Positions 20,728-32,324 of a stretch of 64,000 bases of DNA are shown here, piece after piece. The notes beneath the pieces were generated by a model. It worked only from the letters and a program-made list of their open reading frames with translations, had not been told where the DNA came from and searched no databases. The stretch is from Haemaphysalis longicornis (Eukaryota > Arthropoda > Arachnida > Ixodida > Ixodidae). The position numbers and the translations under genes are program-made. The DNA lies in contig CM023449.1 in the NCBI GenBank assembly GCA_013339765.2, positions 225,279,212 through 225,343,211 of the forward strand, in the 5' to 3' direction. How positions within the stretch are numbered: position 1 is the first letter of the stretch; every line of letters starts with the position of its first letter.

Positions 20728-21725
20728 TACGTGAACGTGTGGCGCGCAGTTCTACGCTCCCAGGAATATTAGTGGGTCTCGCAAGGTGGCGCGACGTTAG
20801 CATGCGATTATTCTCTTCATAGCTCTGTAGTCGAAGACGATCTGCTGGATCCTAGCCATAGCCATGTAGATCCTAGCCTAGCCATAGCCATAGCCATGTA
20901 GCAATGAGTTTGACAGCGGGAAAGAGAGGGCGATTTCACAGCAGTTCGCAGGGGGCACCGAATGACGTAAGGCCTCCCCTGTCAGAACAGCACGTCGATA
21001 ATGCTGGCAGGGGCCAACTCGTTATCTATGGCGAATAACCCCCTTGCGCGTGAAAAACATCGCGATTGTATCATCATCCTCATCATCATCCCCATCATCA
21101 TCGTCATCGTCGTCGTCATCTTCATCATTAGAGCACGTGGATAAAGTTGGCTTTGCCGCAAGGCGTTGTGGCGAACCACTCCACCGACGGTGCAAGTCAG
21201 TCAGTACATGCTTCACTTGAATACCGAGCCTCTTCCCTACGGATACAGGGGTGCACGCGAAGCTTGACTTAAGTGAAAATGAAAACGACCAAAATAAAAA
21301 CTCTAGTGACCACAAAAAAAAAACAACAAACACTTCTGCCAAAATCTGAAACGCAAAGACCGAAATGAAAGAGCACCGTACATAAAGTTGGTGCCGTCAA
21401 CACAATTTCTGGCCAATCAACCCGACTGAGTACGTCGCAAATGCTCCAACGATATCATCATCATTATCATCATTGTTATTAGAGCCAATAAAGTATGTTG
21501 GCTTTGCCGCAAGGAGTTTTTGCGTGCGCCGCCAGCGCCGGCGAAAGAAAGCCAATACAATCTTCGCTTGAAACAATAGAACCAAATACCATCTGTTGAG
21601 CGTGGGTGCATAAATGAAAGTACGTATGAACAGGGGTGTCTTCAGGTGGCCGAAATGAAATCGCGAAGTATGTAGTAAACATCTTTGCGGGACCAATACC
21701 ACAGGTGCCCAACTGCATCAGTATG
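20728..21725. repeat. Repeat-rich spacer with two related ATC-tailed units
   Basis: Short CCTAGCCATAGCCATGTAG repeats occupy 20857-20900. Two related units at 21070-21180 and 21447-21545 each have an (ATC)n stretch, then AGAGC, then a shared TTGGCTTTGCCGCAAGG core. The ATC tail suggests retroelement 3' ends in - orientation, but no family is recognised. No gene. Confidence 0.55.
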
Positions 21726-21729
21726 GTAG

Positions 21730-21915
21730 TGTATGAAGCAGACGTGAAGCGGATGCGGCTTCCCACATTTATTGAGGTCGCGTAGGCCGGGCCAGAACGA
21801 GCGGCCGCCCAGCTGCTGTCTCGTTCCAACTGTGGCGCGTGCAACTGCTCACGGGGCCAGATACCGCTGATGGTGATTGTGGGGCTCATGATGACGATGG
21901 CGATGGGTCGCTACA
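21730..21915 (-). repeat. 3' LTR of the gag-only element
   Basis: On the - strand it runs TGTAGCGACCC to CTTCATACA and pairs with 23879-24067. Confidence 0.9.
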
Positions 21916-22049
21916 GGGCTCCCCCACTAACGCGTAGCACGTTATGAAAAATCAAGGGCGGTTGTTGGGCGGAAGAAAAAAAACTTTGCACAGGTATGTA
22001 CAACACCGGTTATCAGTAAGATTTGTCCGCTGCCAATGTCCTTACACTG

Positions 22050-23853
22050 TCCTAGTCAGTCCAGGGAGGGCGTCCGGTGTGTGAATTTCCTTCGGGGGGA
22101 ATCGCCTGGGAGTGGCGCAGAGGTCGCCGGCAGCAACGAGCGTCCGGCAGTGCGTAAACTGTCAGGAGCGGCGAAAGGCACAAGAGATGTCCCCATGCAG
22201 CTTGAGTGCGCTGTCTTCTCCATAAAGCAAGCCAAGGAGCCGGGAAAACACTGCGTACGAGTGTTGGATGGCTCCGTCGCGTATGCAGCTTTGTGGTTGC
22301 ACGTTGCGATCGATAACGTGTGCGGCGGAAGCGGCGCAGTTCGCGTCGCTGTTGAGCACGTGCAGGGTGGTGCTGAGACTGCGTTCGGGGCACATATCGA
22401 TGACACCAGTCTGGGGCGAGTCGCTTGTGGTCCCGGCGGTGGCTGGGATTCGGAAGGGTAGTCAGGCGTGCGCGCTGAGCATACTGGCAACGTCGGCGTG
22501 TACGGAACTTGTTGGGCGTCTTCCGAGTGAAAGGCGCTCGCACGGGGAGGGTTTTTGCCGTCATCTACGACGTCGCCTGCGGTTGCGAAGCTGGACTGCA
22601 GGAATGATTGTAAAATCCAAGCTCGAGCCGGCGAAAAGGGCATCTTGTGCACATGTGTTGAGGTACTGAGGCAGCTGTGAATGGAACTGACTGGTACTTG
22701 CGTCACACCATTGTGCGGTCAGTTCAGCCGAAACTGGGGTTTCCCCGATGCACCTTAGAGTGCTGAGGACCAGCGTGAACACAGGGAATGCATGTGCACC
22801 GATGACATCATCGTTGATCCGATTGTCAAGACCACAGGAAGTGGCACGGGATGACGTCGTCAGCGTGCGAGGCCTATGCTTTTCGCAGCGTCGAGTAGGC
22901 GACATCGCGGAGGACGTCTCTTGCCTGGCAGGTCACCCTTGCGATAGTGTCCCGACGTCTGTAGGTGGCGCTGTTGGGAATGCATCTGTCTCGACGTCGA
23001 TTGAGGTAGTGGTGTTTGATGTGACGGCCAGCAATGTGCGCTGGAGGTGAAAACCCATTTGGAGTCTACACCGGCTGTAGATGGCGTTATGTAGGCGACT
23101 GAGGCGGAAGGGAGGTCGCCGTCACGGTAGTGGGTGCTCACCGGTGCCTGCGCGTAGGGTGATAGCAGCGGGCGAGGCGGGCGGTGGTCGTTTGCCGTTA
23201 TGTCGTTTGCCGCCAGTCCTCTTGTGGAACGTGCGGCTGCCGTGCTGGAAATTGAGAGCAGGGTGTCGGCGTTGGAGAGAGAGGACGTCGCCGTGCTGGG
23301 TGGCATGTAGGGTACCATGTGTGGCGGCGTAGCGTGTGCAAGCCGTGCGGGTACCTCGTGTGCTGCAGGTGGCGGCTGGTCGTCTTGGTAGCCTTAGTGC
23401 TCGAGCACGGCAGCACGAATTTCGGCTGTACGTGTTGTTGCAGGTCTGGCAGCCGCGCTGGAGGTGGAGTCCAGAGGGGCGACACTAGTGGCAGGCAACG
23501 ATGGCCATGGCGCGGAGGGTACAGTGTGCAGCTCTGAAGCGTCCGCGGAGCGTGCGTGTACTTCTCCTGATGCAGGCGGAAACAGGTCGTCCATGAGACC
23601 GTAGTGCGCGAGCACGGCAGCGTGAAGGTCGTCGTAGGGGTTTCGCTGGGCGGTGGTAAGGCATGGGCGCAGCGGAGCGCGAGCGAAGCGTTTCCCAAAG
23701 GACGGAGTGCTTGAACGGCTGTATGGTGACGTAGTTCAGCGACAACGTAGCCTCAAGCTTGATAAACCAACCTAGGAGGTTGCGTGGCTCGAAATCCGGT
23801 ATGGGCGGGTCCCCCCACGTCGCCATGTCGGTGTGCCGGTGGCCGGGTGCCAT
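22050..23853 (-). pseudogene. Gag-like region of the LTR element
   Basis: - strand ATG at 23853 starts MAPGHRHTDMATWGDPPIPD, then EPRNLLGWFIKLEATLSLNY and QPFKHSVL, which resembles the matrix/capsid start of tick gypsy gag (F..W...LE..F). A shifted frame continues DDLHAAVLAHYGLMDDLFPP-like sequence near 23600. The rest (23400 to 22050) stays open in different frames with Pro/Ser/Thr-rich translation. At least one frame change occurs. No zinc knuckle (CCHC) was seen. A 216-codon frame at 22056-22706 may be the C-terminal part or chance. Confidence 0.6.
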
Positions 23854-23878
23854 GCGCGGAAAGTCCGGGTCACCACTT

Positions 23879-24067
23879 TGTAGGAAGCAGGCGTGAAGCG
23901 CATGCGGCTTCCCACATTTATTTAGGTCGCGTAGGCCCGGCCAGAACGAGCGGCCGCCCAGCTGCTGAGTCCCGTTCCAACTGTGGCGCGTGCAACTGCT
24001 CACGTGGCCAGACCCCGCTGGTGGTGATTGTGGCGCTCATGATGGCGATTGCGATGGTGTCGCTACA
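23879..24067 (-). repeat. 5' LTR of the gag-only element
   Basis: On the - strand it starts TGTAGCGACACC, contains an AATAAATGTGG polyadenylation-type signal near 23920, and ends CTTCCTACA. Confidence 0.9.
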
Positions 24068-24071
24068 GTAG

Positions 24072-25324
24072 TTTACAGGTCTAGACGGAGGCACTCTAAT
24101 GGTGCAGTAGTAGAACTTTGAATGCGACTGCACTATTAAGGACCCTGAACCTGCGTCCACGGCTGTCCGCATGCATCCCCGGGGATTGGCCAGGAGGAAT
24201 CTCCTCGTCTCCTTTTCAAGATGGCGATGCTGGCCGCTGACATGGATTACCCACGTGGGGATTGAATCCGCGTGAGAACTAAGAAACCGCTTACAGGAGT
24301 ACTCGCGTTCAAAGCTAGATCCGCCTCTAGCAATCAAGTACAAGACAACACATAGGGGTCTGTGAATAAATGGTGCAGTTGCGCAAATTCAACTCGTATT
24401 TTCGCTCCTCAGTAGCAGATTTTTGAATTAGTAAAGCTCAGCACCTTTTACAAGCCTGTCGCGTAAAAGTCAGATATCGCGGTGTATAATTTCCTTGAAG
24501 CTGTCCCAGGAGCTGCGTATCGTAATACGAAAACGATAACAGTTTCTGCTACAGCCCTTTTATTTTATTTTAAATAAGATAATTTTATCTGGTCAGTCCC
24601 ATTGTCTGCATATGTTTTGCGGCATACATCACCATCAGCACCGCCATCGTCATCATGATCATAATCATCATCACCAACCGTTTTCCGAACACAGGATATA
24701 GCGACTCGTCAGCGTTGCTCATCTGTCACCACAGTCACAATTTTTCGGCCATCACCGCCCGCGAACACCACTCAAGCGGTCGCTAAGAGTAAGTATGCTC
24801 ACTGCGTCGGCCTCGCCTTTCCGCAATTCATTCGCGTTTTCCGCCATTGCACCAAAAAATCATCCGGGTGTATTCCACTTTAAATAGTGCTTCACTGAAG
24901 CTGATCTAGCATTTGTTGGCAGGGTAAAAATAGCACACAGGACAAACTATACGATGCAGCGATGGTTCTTAATGTCAGTCTTCTTATTAACGCCCCTCGT
25001 CCAGGATTTTAAAGGAAAGGAATTCCGGTGTGAAGGCTGTAGCGCCGTGTCGCTCGATCCTCACAACCTTGGAGGGAATTTTTTCCTTCCCTGCGAATGA
25101 ACAGTGTTATTTTTGTTTTCTGAATCCAAAAATCCCGTGCAAGGTGCCACTTATACGTTCTCCGTGAAAGTCTATACTCGCAAATCCCACTTTCGGATGG
25201 CCTCGTACGGCATGGGGACGCATATACGTTATTTCTTTGCGGGTCACCAAACAGACAGACGTTGCCCTGTAATGAGGCCTTCATGTCTACGTTCTAAGCA
25301 GTCTATATTCGACATTTCTCGTAG
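24072..25324. other. Unassigned sequence upstream of the EB-module gene
   Basis: An ATC/CATCAC microsatellite lies at about 24628-24680. The N-terminal exons and promoter of the gene at 25325-32066 should lie here or further left, but I cannot identify them. Confidence 0.45.
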
Positions 25325-25689
25325 CCTCCCCATGCTTGGACGGAGGAGCGCTATATTGGTCCCCTCGTTGCTGGACCTAGTGGCAGCGGCGGTCACTTTA
25401 GCGGCCCAGGCAGCCGGAACGAGACTCTTGGAGGAAGCCCTGAATGGCACCGTGCCGCTGTACCTGCTGTACAGCCACCAGGGAGCAATGGCGTCCCGGC
25501 ACCCGACGAGCTTCACTTGCATGGCGTTGACGCTGGCGCCCACCAGTATGCGATGGAAGGTGGGCAACTTCGAGCGCCCCCGACTTGGACACTTTCGACG
25601 CTTACTACAGTCCGCTGAGCACCGTCATCGCAAACTCCGTAACTATCGCCACCCGATACAGCACGCTCACCATCAAAAAGCACGTCCCG
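25325..25689 (+). CDS. EB-module membrane protein, exon 1 of the visible part
   Basis: After a TTTCTCGTAG acceptor-like site the frame codes LLDLVAAAVTLAAQAAGTRL, then PLYLLYSHQG and MALTLAPTSMRWKVGNFERP, up to a run of five C (25577-25581). There the frame changes by one base and continues LDTFDAYYSPLSTVIANSVT and TLTIKKHVP to a GTAGGT donor at 25690. The donor phase (0) matches the next exon at 27238. A one-base homopolymer error or a true frameshift would explain the break. The acceptor at 25325 is the least certain edge. No catalytic domain is recognised in this N-terminal part; it is probably extracellular, since the transmembrane helix is near the C-terminus. Confidence 0.6.
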
Positions 25690-27237
25690 GTAGGTATATA
25701 CATAGCCTTCGTGACCTATAAGGATGCTTGCATGTGTTGCCAATAGTGAAATCGGCCACCGAATAATGCTCTCAACTGCTATTAACGAATGTTAATTTAC
25801 CGTACTCAAGAAATTTCTTCGCCGTCAATGATGGCCGCGGCACTGGCGCGTTACTGACGGCGGCGTACCACAGGTATCATTGCGACAACACTGCGCTGGT
25901 CAAATATTGAACTGCTTAGTCACATGAGGTTACTTCCGGGCTCCATTTTTACACTCGGCTCGTCCCTACCTCAACGCAAAAATCTTGGTGGGTCTGTTGG
26001 TATGTCTGTATTTTGCGCCGGTATCTTGATTCAGCAAACTGGGAAAGGTTGAAAAAAAAAACTTTTAAGAAGTATACAAGACCAAATCCTTCCCAAAGAT
26101 TGGGAGACAACAAGCACATTATGCACAGTTGAGTGAAAACATGAGCACCTAACTTAAAGAAGCAGCATTCTTTTGAATAAAAATATACGCGGGTTTGCTC
26201 TTTGCGCTAGCAAACGAAAACAACGTGTTCAGAAGCATGTCAAAGAGGCGCGAGATAAACTAAACACTAAAAACGTCGTCTCGATGGTCGAGCCGTTTTA
26301 GGAGCAATAGAAGCAGCAGGTCCCAACATATGGCACGAGCGAGTAGTCTGAATCAAATGCTGATGAAATGACGTCCTCCTTCAGAAAAGGTAATTATCAC
26401 TCGGTGGGTGATGAGCAATAAATAAGTGCCTTAGGGACATTCATGAGGAATTTGGCGGAGATCTCCAGCGTTTTGAAAATGCAAGATAGTCCTTAACAAG
26501 CACGCCGTTCGTTTTCAGCTTAGTGCTTACGGTTGTCAATGCTCCAGCCGGAACCCTGATCAGTATCCCGTTTAGGGCACTTGTTGTGGAATCAAGGCGC
26601 TTGGTAAACCCGAAGTTTGTAGGCATGTTTGCAGACAACGGGAGTGGCAGTAGTAGTTGCAGCAGTATTCGTGGCAAAATCGATCAAAGAACGGGCACCT
26701 TTCGGATAAAGAAAAAAGCTACATACTGCGCCACCGTTAATTGATGCGACGGGTACTTTGAAAGTGGTGAAGCGGGTGTGTTAATGATCACTGTTTTGAT
26801 TACAGCATCAGGCCTTAATTTTTTTATTTTTACGGCGTATCTGCCCTTAACTGTGCGAAGGAACTATTGGTTTCTCCCCCGAAGCTTACGTTTAGCCCAG
26901 TGCTCTTCGCACTTGTGAATATGAAGTCATCGCTGAGATGTTGAGACAGCCCTCTATCTTCAACCTTTCAGAAATTCTATATGCTAACTGGTGAATTCCA
27001 TGCGTTCCCGAATATTAGCAACTCTATTGGATATCCATGAAGTCTTGGGGATAAAAAGGTGGCTTATATATACAAGCTGATGTACGCTACTATTACTTGA
27101 GCAGCTGCCAAATAGTTAAGACCTCGTAGCTTCGTTCATTCAGTCCTAAAACCAATCCTATTCGATCCATTTTGATTCTACTCCAGCCACAGGGGTCCCC
27201 TCATTTGGCCTCGTCTCTGTAATGCCGGACCCCGCAG
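25690..27237 (+). other. Intron 1 of the EB-module gene
   Basis: Bounded by GTAGGT and CCCCGCAG. AT-richer than the exons. No other gene or clear transposon inside. Confidence 0.5.
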
Positions 27238-27484
27238 GTTGGCGAAGTGCGCTGCCTGGTCGAGGTGTACGAGAGGCCTGCCAACCTCACGCCGACTCAC
27301 GTGGTCGCCCTGAAAACGGTCGCACCACTGCTGAACGTTCGCCAGGCACCTCTGCACGTCACCTACGGGCAGCAGTGCCGACCGCGGAGACACGGATGCG
27401 TGCCCGAGAACGCCAGGCGCAGCACGAGATGAGACGTCGTACCCGATATGCCTCTGCAATAAGGGCTACAGATACGTCAACCAC
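27238..27484 (+). CDS. EB-module membrane protein, exon 2
   Basis: Follows a CCCCGCAG acceptor in phase 0 and codes VGEVRCLVEVYERPANLTPT, VAPLLNVRQAPLHVTYGQQC and a basic, Cys-bearing stretch. The frame then meets TGA at 27430-27432. One base offset restores SYPICLCNKGYRYVNH, which has the CxC..GY end of an EB or EGF-like module, before a GTACGG donor at 27485. The phase-0 end fits the exon at 29114. High GC3 throughout, in contrast to introns. Without the offset this would be the terminal exon with a premature stop. Confidence 0.6.
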
Positions 27485-27716
27485 GTACGGGGCCACCCTC
27501 GCGACTTTGAGTACATTCCCGCGATGTCGATTATTAGAGTTAGAGTGAACAAACTTGACCTTGAGTGTGCTGCAGCATTAACGCGTTGCTCACGTAGTAC
27601 AGTAAAACCTCGTTATAAAAAAACAGCGTTATTCCAAATCTCGCTTTGATCGATGCGTTTTGTAGTCCCCACTGCAGTGTACAAAACGCGGCACTGTACA
27701 CTGTAGAAGGCGGCCG

Positions 27717-28560
27717 TCATAGCAAATCACTAGGGTTAAGGCCGGCTTGGTGCTGAGCCAGTATAGCTCCGAATCTGTAGGGGCTTGCGTGTGTGCGGAG
27801 CTTCGTAGGGACAGAAAGGTCAGAATGGGCCAAAATTGGAGTTGTGGTTAGCAAGGTGAACAGAGTAGAGAAACCTTCGACTTGTGGAGGCTCCCAAGCA
27901 ACGTTTTGTTTCAGTAGGTCAGCTAGGGGTCGGGCAACATCAACGAATTTCTTAATGAAGCGTTGAATGTAAGAACAGCTACCGACGAAGCTGCAGACAT
28001 ATCGTGCAGGCACAGGCTGGGGAAGTTTTTGACGGCACGGATTTTAGCTGTTTCGGGTTCAACACCGGTGGGGTCAATGAGATGACCAAGTTAGGTGAGT
28101 TGGCGCCGTCCAAATGGTACCTTGAGGCGTTAAGTTGAACGTCGGCGGAAAGGAGAATCTCGAGAACAGAAGAGAGGCGCTGAAGGCGACTTTAGAATGT
28201 TGGGGGAAAACGATGATATAAAGATAGCACAAGGAAGTACGCCATTAAATGCCGCAGAACATACCAGGGTCACGAGCCTGGGAAATGATGATAGGAGAAA
28301 GAACCATTGGCGGGGGTGTGTCAGCGCCTTGCTAATTTGTCGGAACACAATATGTGCGTGCGCTGCGTAGTTGCGCAGTGGTCTGTAGAGCTTGGCACCC
28401 CAACTGGCCGTTTGCATACAGGGAGAAACGAATGAGAGCTGGGAACGAGACCGCAGGAGGGAAGGAGTCCGCACACTCGACCAAAGATGTTACGGGGATA
28501 AACGAATGGGGAGCACGACGTGCTCTTAGCATTTACAGTGGACAGCAAGGCAGGGCAAAA
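27717..28560 (-). pseudogene. Gypsy reverse transcriptase/RNase H relic
   Basis: - strand reading gives, in broken frames, an LCYLYIIVFPQHSK segment (decayed YLDDIVVFS motif) near 28200, a GTIWTAPTHLGHLIDPTG-like piece near 28110, then VCSFVGSCSYIQRFIKKFVD, ARPLADLLKQNVAWEPPQ and TPILAHSDLSVPTKLRT. The DASG RNase H box reads HASP. The order is gypsy pol. No LTRs found. Its - orientation inside an intron is common for tolerated insertions. Confidence 0.75.
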
Positions 28561-28778
28561 TCAGACATGATCCTCTCCTTTCAAGCGCCGTAAAACGTCA
28601 CTTGCCTGCGTGTTACATTCGGTGTTTACACTGAGGAGATGAAACCACGTGGCAGAAGACGAGCTTTTATTAGGCCACCACGCGAGTAGTATCAAATAAG
28701 GAAACTTGATGCTGAAGTAATAAGTTTCCTAGACAAAAAAAAAACTATTTTGCGCAATAATGATGAAAACTTGCTTAG

Positions 28779-28807
28779 ACAGTATCGCGAATTGTTCGCG
28801 ATACTGT
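28779..28807. repeat. Perfect 13-bp-arm hairpin
   Basis: ACAGTATCGCGAA, loop TTG, and its exact complement. It is not followed by a T run and lies in an intron. Confidence 0.9.
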
Positions 28808-29113
28808 TGTTAATTGTTAAATAGTGAATTGTTAAACCTCCACGGTGAGCTGAGTAGTTGTGACAAGTAACTAAATCTCTGCGTAATTTACAGTCGTATT
28901 ACTGCCACTTACGGAATATTTTTTCAGTTGTCTTCGTGATATCGAGAGCTACGAAGCATCCACAAGAAACTTTGGTTTGCCGCAAAGCTTACACGCCGGA
29001 CAGGATTTAAATTTTGGTGGGTGGCGGCTGGTAGCTCACCGCAAAACGGTAGCAAGCACAAATCATTGAGAGATAAGGCATCAGCCATTGAACCCGTGAC
29101 GATGCCTTCGCAG

Positions 29114-29337
29114 ACGGGGCTGTGCATGTCCCTCCGGCCGCACATGTCGGCCTGCGTGCTGGACCATCCGTGCGCCCTCGTGGCGGACGAGTGCCGCGAG
29201 GGGCGCTGTCACTGCCGGCCCGTTTACCACGACAACAGCACGGGCTGCCGCCTGAACGTTTCCTTGCACAGCGGATGCGACGACCACCGCTTCTGTCCGG
29301 ACGGAGCACACTGCGTGCACAACATGTGCCTGTGCCT
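29114..29337 (+). CDS. EB-module membrane protein, exon 3 (Cys-rich)
   Basis: A 224-nt exon between CCTTCGCAG and a GTACGT donor. It codes 74 residues with 13 Cys, for example HPCALVADECREGRCHC, RPVYHDNSTGC and GAHCVHNMCLC. The spacing (C....C.....C...C.C..GY/VY) is that of two EB modules, an arthropod and nematode extracellular disulphide module related to EGF. GC-rich. The exit phase (two bases) joins the exon at 31844 so that the module's last CxC continues as LPGFEPWGNGC. Confidence 0.8.
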
Positions 29338-31843
29338 GTACGTAAATCGGAATTCCCGCTCACTCATCTATCGCTCATACTGGGTGTTTCTCTCGGGGAC
29401 CTATAGCAGAACCCGCTTATACATTACCGTATTTTGCATACAGCCAGCTTTTACCTTGATTAACATTCCCTGTGTGTTTGGGCGTAATTACCCGTCGAAA
29501 GTTGCAGACGTAACCCGCGAGTGTAATGTTGAACTCAATTAAAGCAAGGTTCTGCGTCAGATTCTAACTGTGAGAGAAAATTGCACAGCATCCAGGAATT
29601 ATTGAGGAATTGACAATGAAGGTGAAGCTTAGCGATGTTCTGACAATACGGCCAGAGGCTGCAACACTGCGGCACTCAGGATACCATGCTTGTATCACGT
29701 GACTGCAACACTGTGTAGGAACAGTGTTAACCAGCTAAGGTGTCAGTGAAGGCCCGAAATGGACGCATTATTCACCAGGAAACGATGATGTAGAAATTCA
29801 AGCACTTGTTTGAAATACGCAAAAATATGGAATGCTTAGTTGTCCTTCATTTATTTGTTTCTCCCCTGATTTCAGTTTTTTTCTTCTGTGAGTACATCGT
29901 CGTATCTACTACTTTTTGGCGTTCGATTTTATTGCGCTGCTACTTCGCGTGTTCTTTTCTCACTTTTGAAGCTGAATTTACTGGAGCTGAAATCGGAAAA
30001 GTGTTTGGGTAAGAAAATAGTATCGGGAACGGTATGTATTTAGGCTATGGATTGCAGAGACGAAGATAGGGGGGGCCCTAGTCGGGAATTACTCGTTCTC
30101 TGGCGTCACCGTATGCCGTCGGTTACACGCTGTGCGGATTGGCTAGGGCTGTTAATAGAACTTCCTACAGGTACTTCAGTATGCTAAAGCAGTAATGTTC
30201 TGTAATGGGGAGAAAAATTCTCATTCTAGGTTCAGAAATTTCTTATTTTAGCATTTTTTCCCGGCAGGTTTCTCAAGAATCGATGCACATTTCCCTGCAT
30301 TCCCTTTTTTTTCAGCCGATAGATTTTTGTCTGGGTTGCTGTTCTGTTTTGGGCGTTATCCAGCACCACGAATGTATAGTTTACTTAGCATTGTGGACCC
30401 AGACGACGTTCTGAACAATTCGCCTACACTAGCGGCTCAGCGGAATTTTACTTCATATCACGTTTCGTACCATACAGCATGCTTATTTTGCGTGTAAAAT
30501 CTCCAAGTTAAAACTGCTGGTACGAAAAAGAAGGAGACATTGTTGCATAAATGGGGTAATTTTAGCTCATCGCTGGGATTGCTGGAACCATATATTGCTG
30601 ACAGCACGGGGACTAAGCTCACCCAATATATATTTTTTCTTTATTGCGCAGCGATACACGAGAACAGGCCTGAGGCCTTCATCCACCGCCGCTGCTTTAC
30701 GATTTACTTGCTCTTTCCCAGTGAAATTTCTTCACTCTCTGGTCTCTCTAGTTTTATGAACTGGATTATGAACGTTCGTGGATGCTTGTGGATTGCGGAA
30801 GCATTACCGCGGATATTTGACCATATATTCGACGAAGTGGCAAGAAAACTGTTTAAAAGCAAACAAAGTAACAACTGATGCGAGTTTCGATTCACTGGCA
30901 TTATTTTCCTGTTTACTCCACGACTTCTAAAATTCCCTTAACTTATTAAGGATTCCCTTTTCCATTTTGTTCAAAATTAGAGCCTAAAATTACCCGCAAA
31001 AGGGAAAATTCCCGCACGGAACATCACGGCACTATATTGCTTTGAATGTGAAAGTACGTTGGCTTCCCATTGAGATACGTAAGCAGACTTAAGCACCTGA
31101 CGATTTTTATAATTTTTTTCTAATTTAGTATACATACCTACAGTCACCTTTTCTTTACGCCACAGCTTTCTCAGAACCCATATTCTGATTGATTGTGGTG
31201 TACGTGTTCCCCTCAGGTGCCATGACGTGCTTTTCCCACGCGATGTGTCCTCCGAAGCGCTTTACTACTGCCCGCTGTGGACGCTCACCAACGCCTGACG
31301 TTTCGACTCATGAGGATGAGCAACAGAAGGTTTTCAATTAAAAAGGAACGCCAGTGTCAGAGGCAGAGGAATTGGAATGGCACCATGCTATTTCAATAGG
31401 GATCTTGTAAGTGAGCATCACGATAACAAGACTCACTCCAGCCCTACCCTTGGCAGTAAAAAGGGCATGAACTATCAGGAATTTCGAGCACCCCGCTTCT
31501 TTATTGGAGCTTTGTGAGCTCAGTTCGGCTAAAGTTGTCTAATGTGATACAAATAAAACCTGATCTTTAGGTCCATCGAATGTAGTATGCCCAATCACAG
31601 TCGTGAAACGCCACACTATAATTTCTTAGGTTTGAGGGGCAAATCTTTAGCTACTTGTCCTGCAGTGTTGCAACTGCTCACATGTAATATATGCGCTGAA
31701 TACATATTTTGGTCTGCTAATAAAAAGCGTGCCACAAGATCATTTTGTGTGTCGTAACACACATCAGGAGATGTTAATGCTTGCGCAGTTTAGAATTTGT
31801 ACTCCATTTCCGTTACAATAGAGTTTCTCGCGCCCTGCTGCAG
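29338..31843 (+). other. Intron 3 of the EB-module gene
   Basis: Bounded by GTACGT and CTGCTGCAG. AT-rich, with no recognised transposon or gene; small open frames here are not supported. Confidence 0.55.
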
Positions 31844-32066
31844 GCCGGGCTTCGAACCCTGGGGCAACGGCTGCTACCGGCGGTTCCTGTCGGGGGAAGG
31901 CATGCGTAAGCTGCAGGCCACCATCCGGATCGCCCTGAACGTGTCCTTCACCATCGCCATGCTGGTGCTGGCCGTGTGGCTCTACCACCACTCGCACAGC
32001 CCGTCTCTCATGCGAGAGCGATCCGTGGCCACCTGGGAGTACATGCCCAAGATGGACCAGAACTGA
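31844..32066 (+). CDS. EB-module membrane protein, last exon with transmembrane helix
   Basis: Starts after CCCTGCTGCAG and completes the EB module (PGFEPWGNGCYRR). After a short basic stalk comes the hydrophobic helix ALNVSFTIAMLVLAVWLY, then a roughly 27-residue tail (ERSVATWEYMPKMDQN) to TGA at 32064-32066. This makes a single-pass type I membrane protein: extracellular EB modules outside, short cytoplasmic tail inside. No AATAAA was found in the 260 bp before the LINE that begins at 32325, so the polyadenylation site is not known. The function could be adhesion or receptor-like, but the sequence does not say which. Confidence 0.8.
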
Positions 32067-32324
32067 GCGGCGGCTGCGGCAACGCTCACCAAGACCGTTC
32101 TTGTGACGAAGCCGCAGCGTCATTGTGGATAATGGCTCTTTAGTCAAGGGGCCATGTAACTCTATGTTTATACCGCGTGTTTTTATGGTTGTTATTTGCC
32201 TGTCTTCAATATTACCAACTTCTGCCGTCAACTTTGTTGTTATTGTCAGGAGTTATAGGTGTTTACAATATTCCCATATGCTTTTGCGGTGTTGGTTTCC
32301 GTGCTCTCGAGGAGTCAGAGAGGG

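Larger units (their letters stand above)
21726..24071 (-). mobile_element. LTR retrotransposon with gag-like region only
   Basis: LTRs at 21730-21915 and 23879-24067 start TGTAGCGAC and end TACA on the - strand and are alike by eye. They are flanked by a perfect 4-bp duplication GTAG (21726-21729 and 24068-24071). On the - strand the 5' LTR is followed by AAGTGGTGACCCGGACTTT, like the primer-binding region of the element at 7590, and the 3' LTR is preceded by the polypurine GTGGGGGAGCCC. The 1.96-kb interior has room for gag only and no protease, reverse transcriptase or integrase motif, so it would depend on another element's enzymes. Confidence 0.9.
27485..29113 (+). other. Intron 2 of the EB-module gene
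   Basis: Bounded by GTACGG and CCTTCGCAG. It hosts a - strand gypsy relic at 27717-28560 and a hairpin at 28779-28807. Confidence 0.5.

Noticed and set aside
22036..22461. 141-codon + frame opposite the LTR element interior
   Set aside because: It is antisense to the gag-like region and results from its GC-rich, stop-poor composition.
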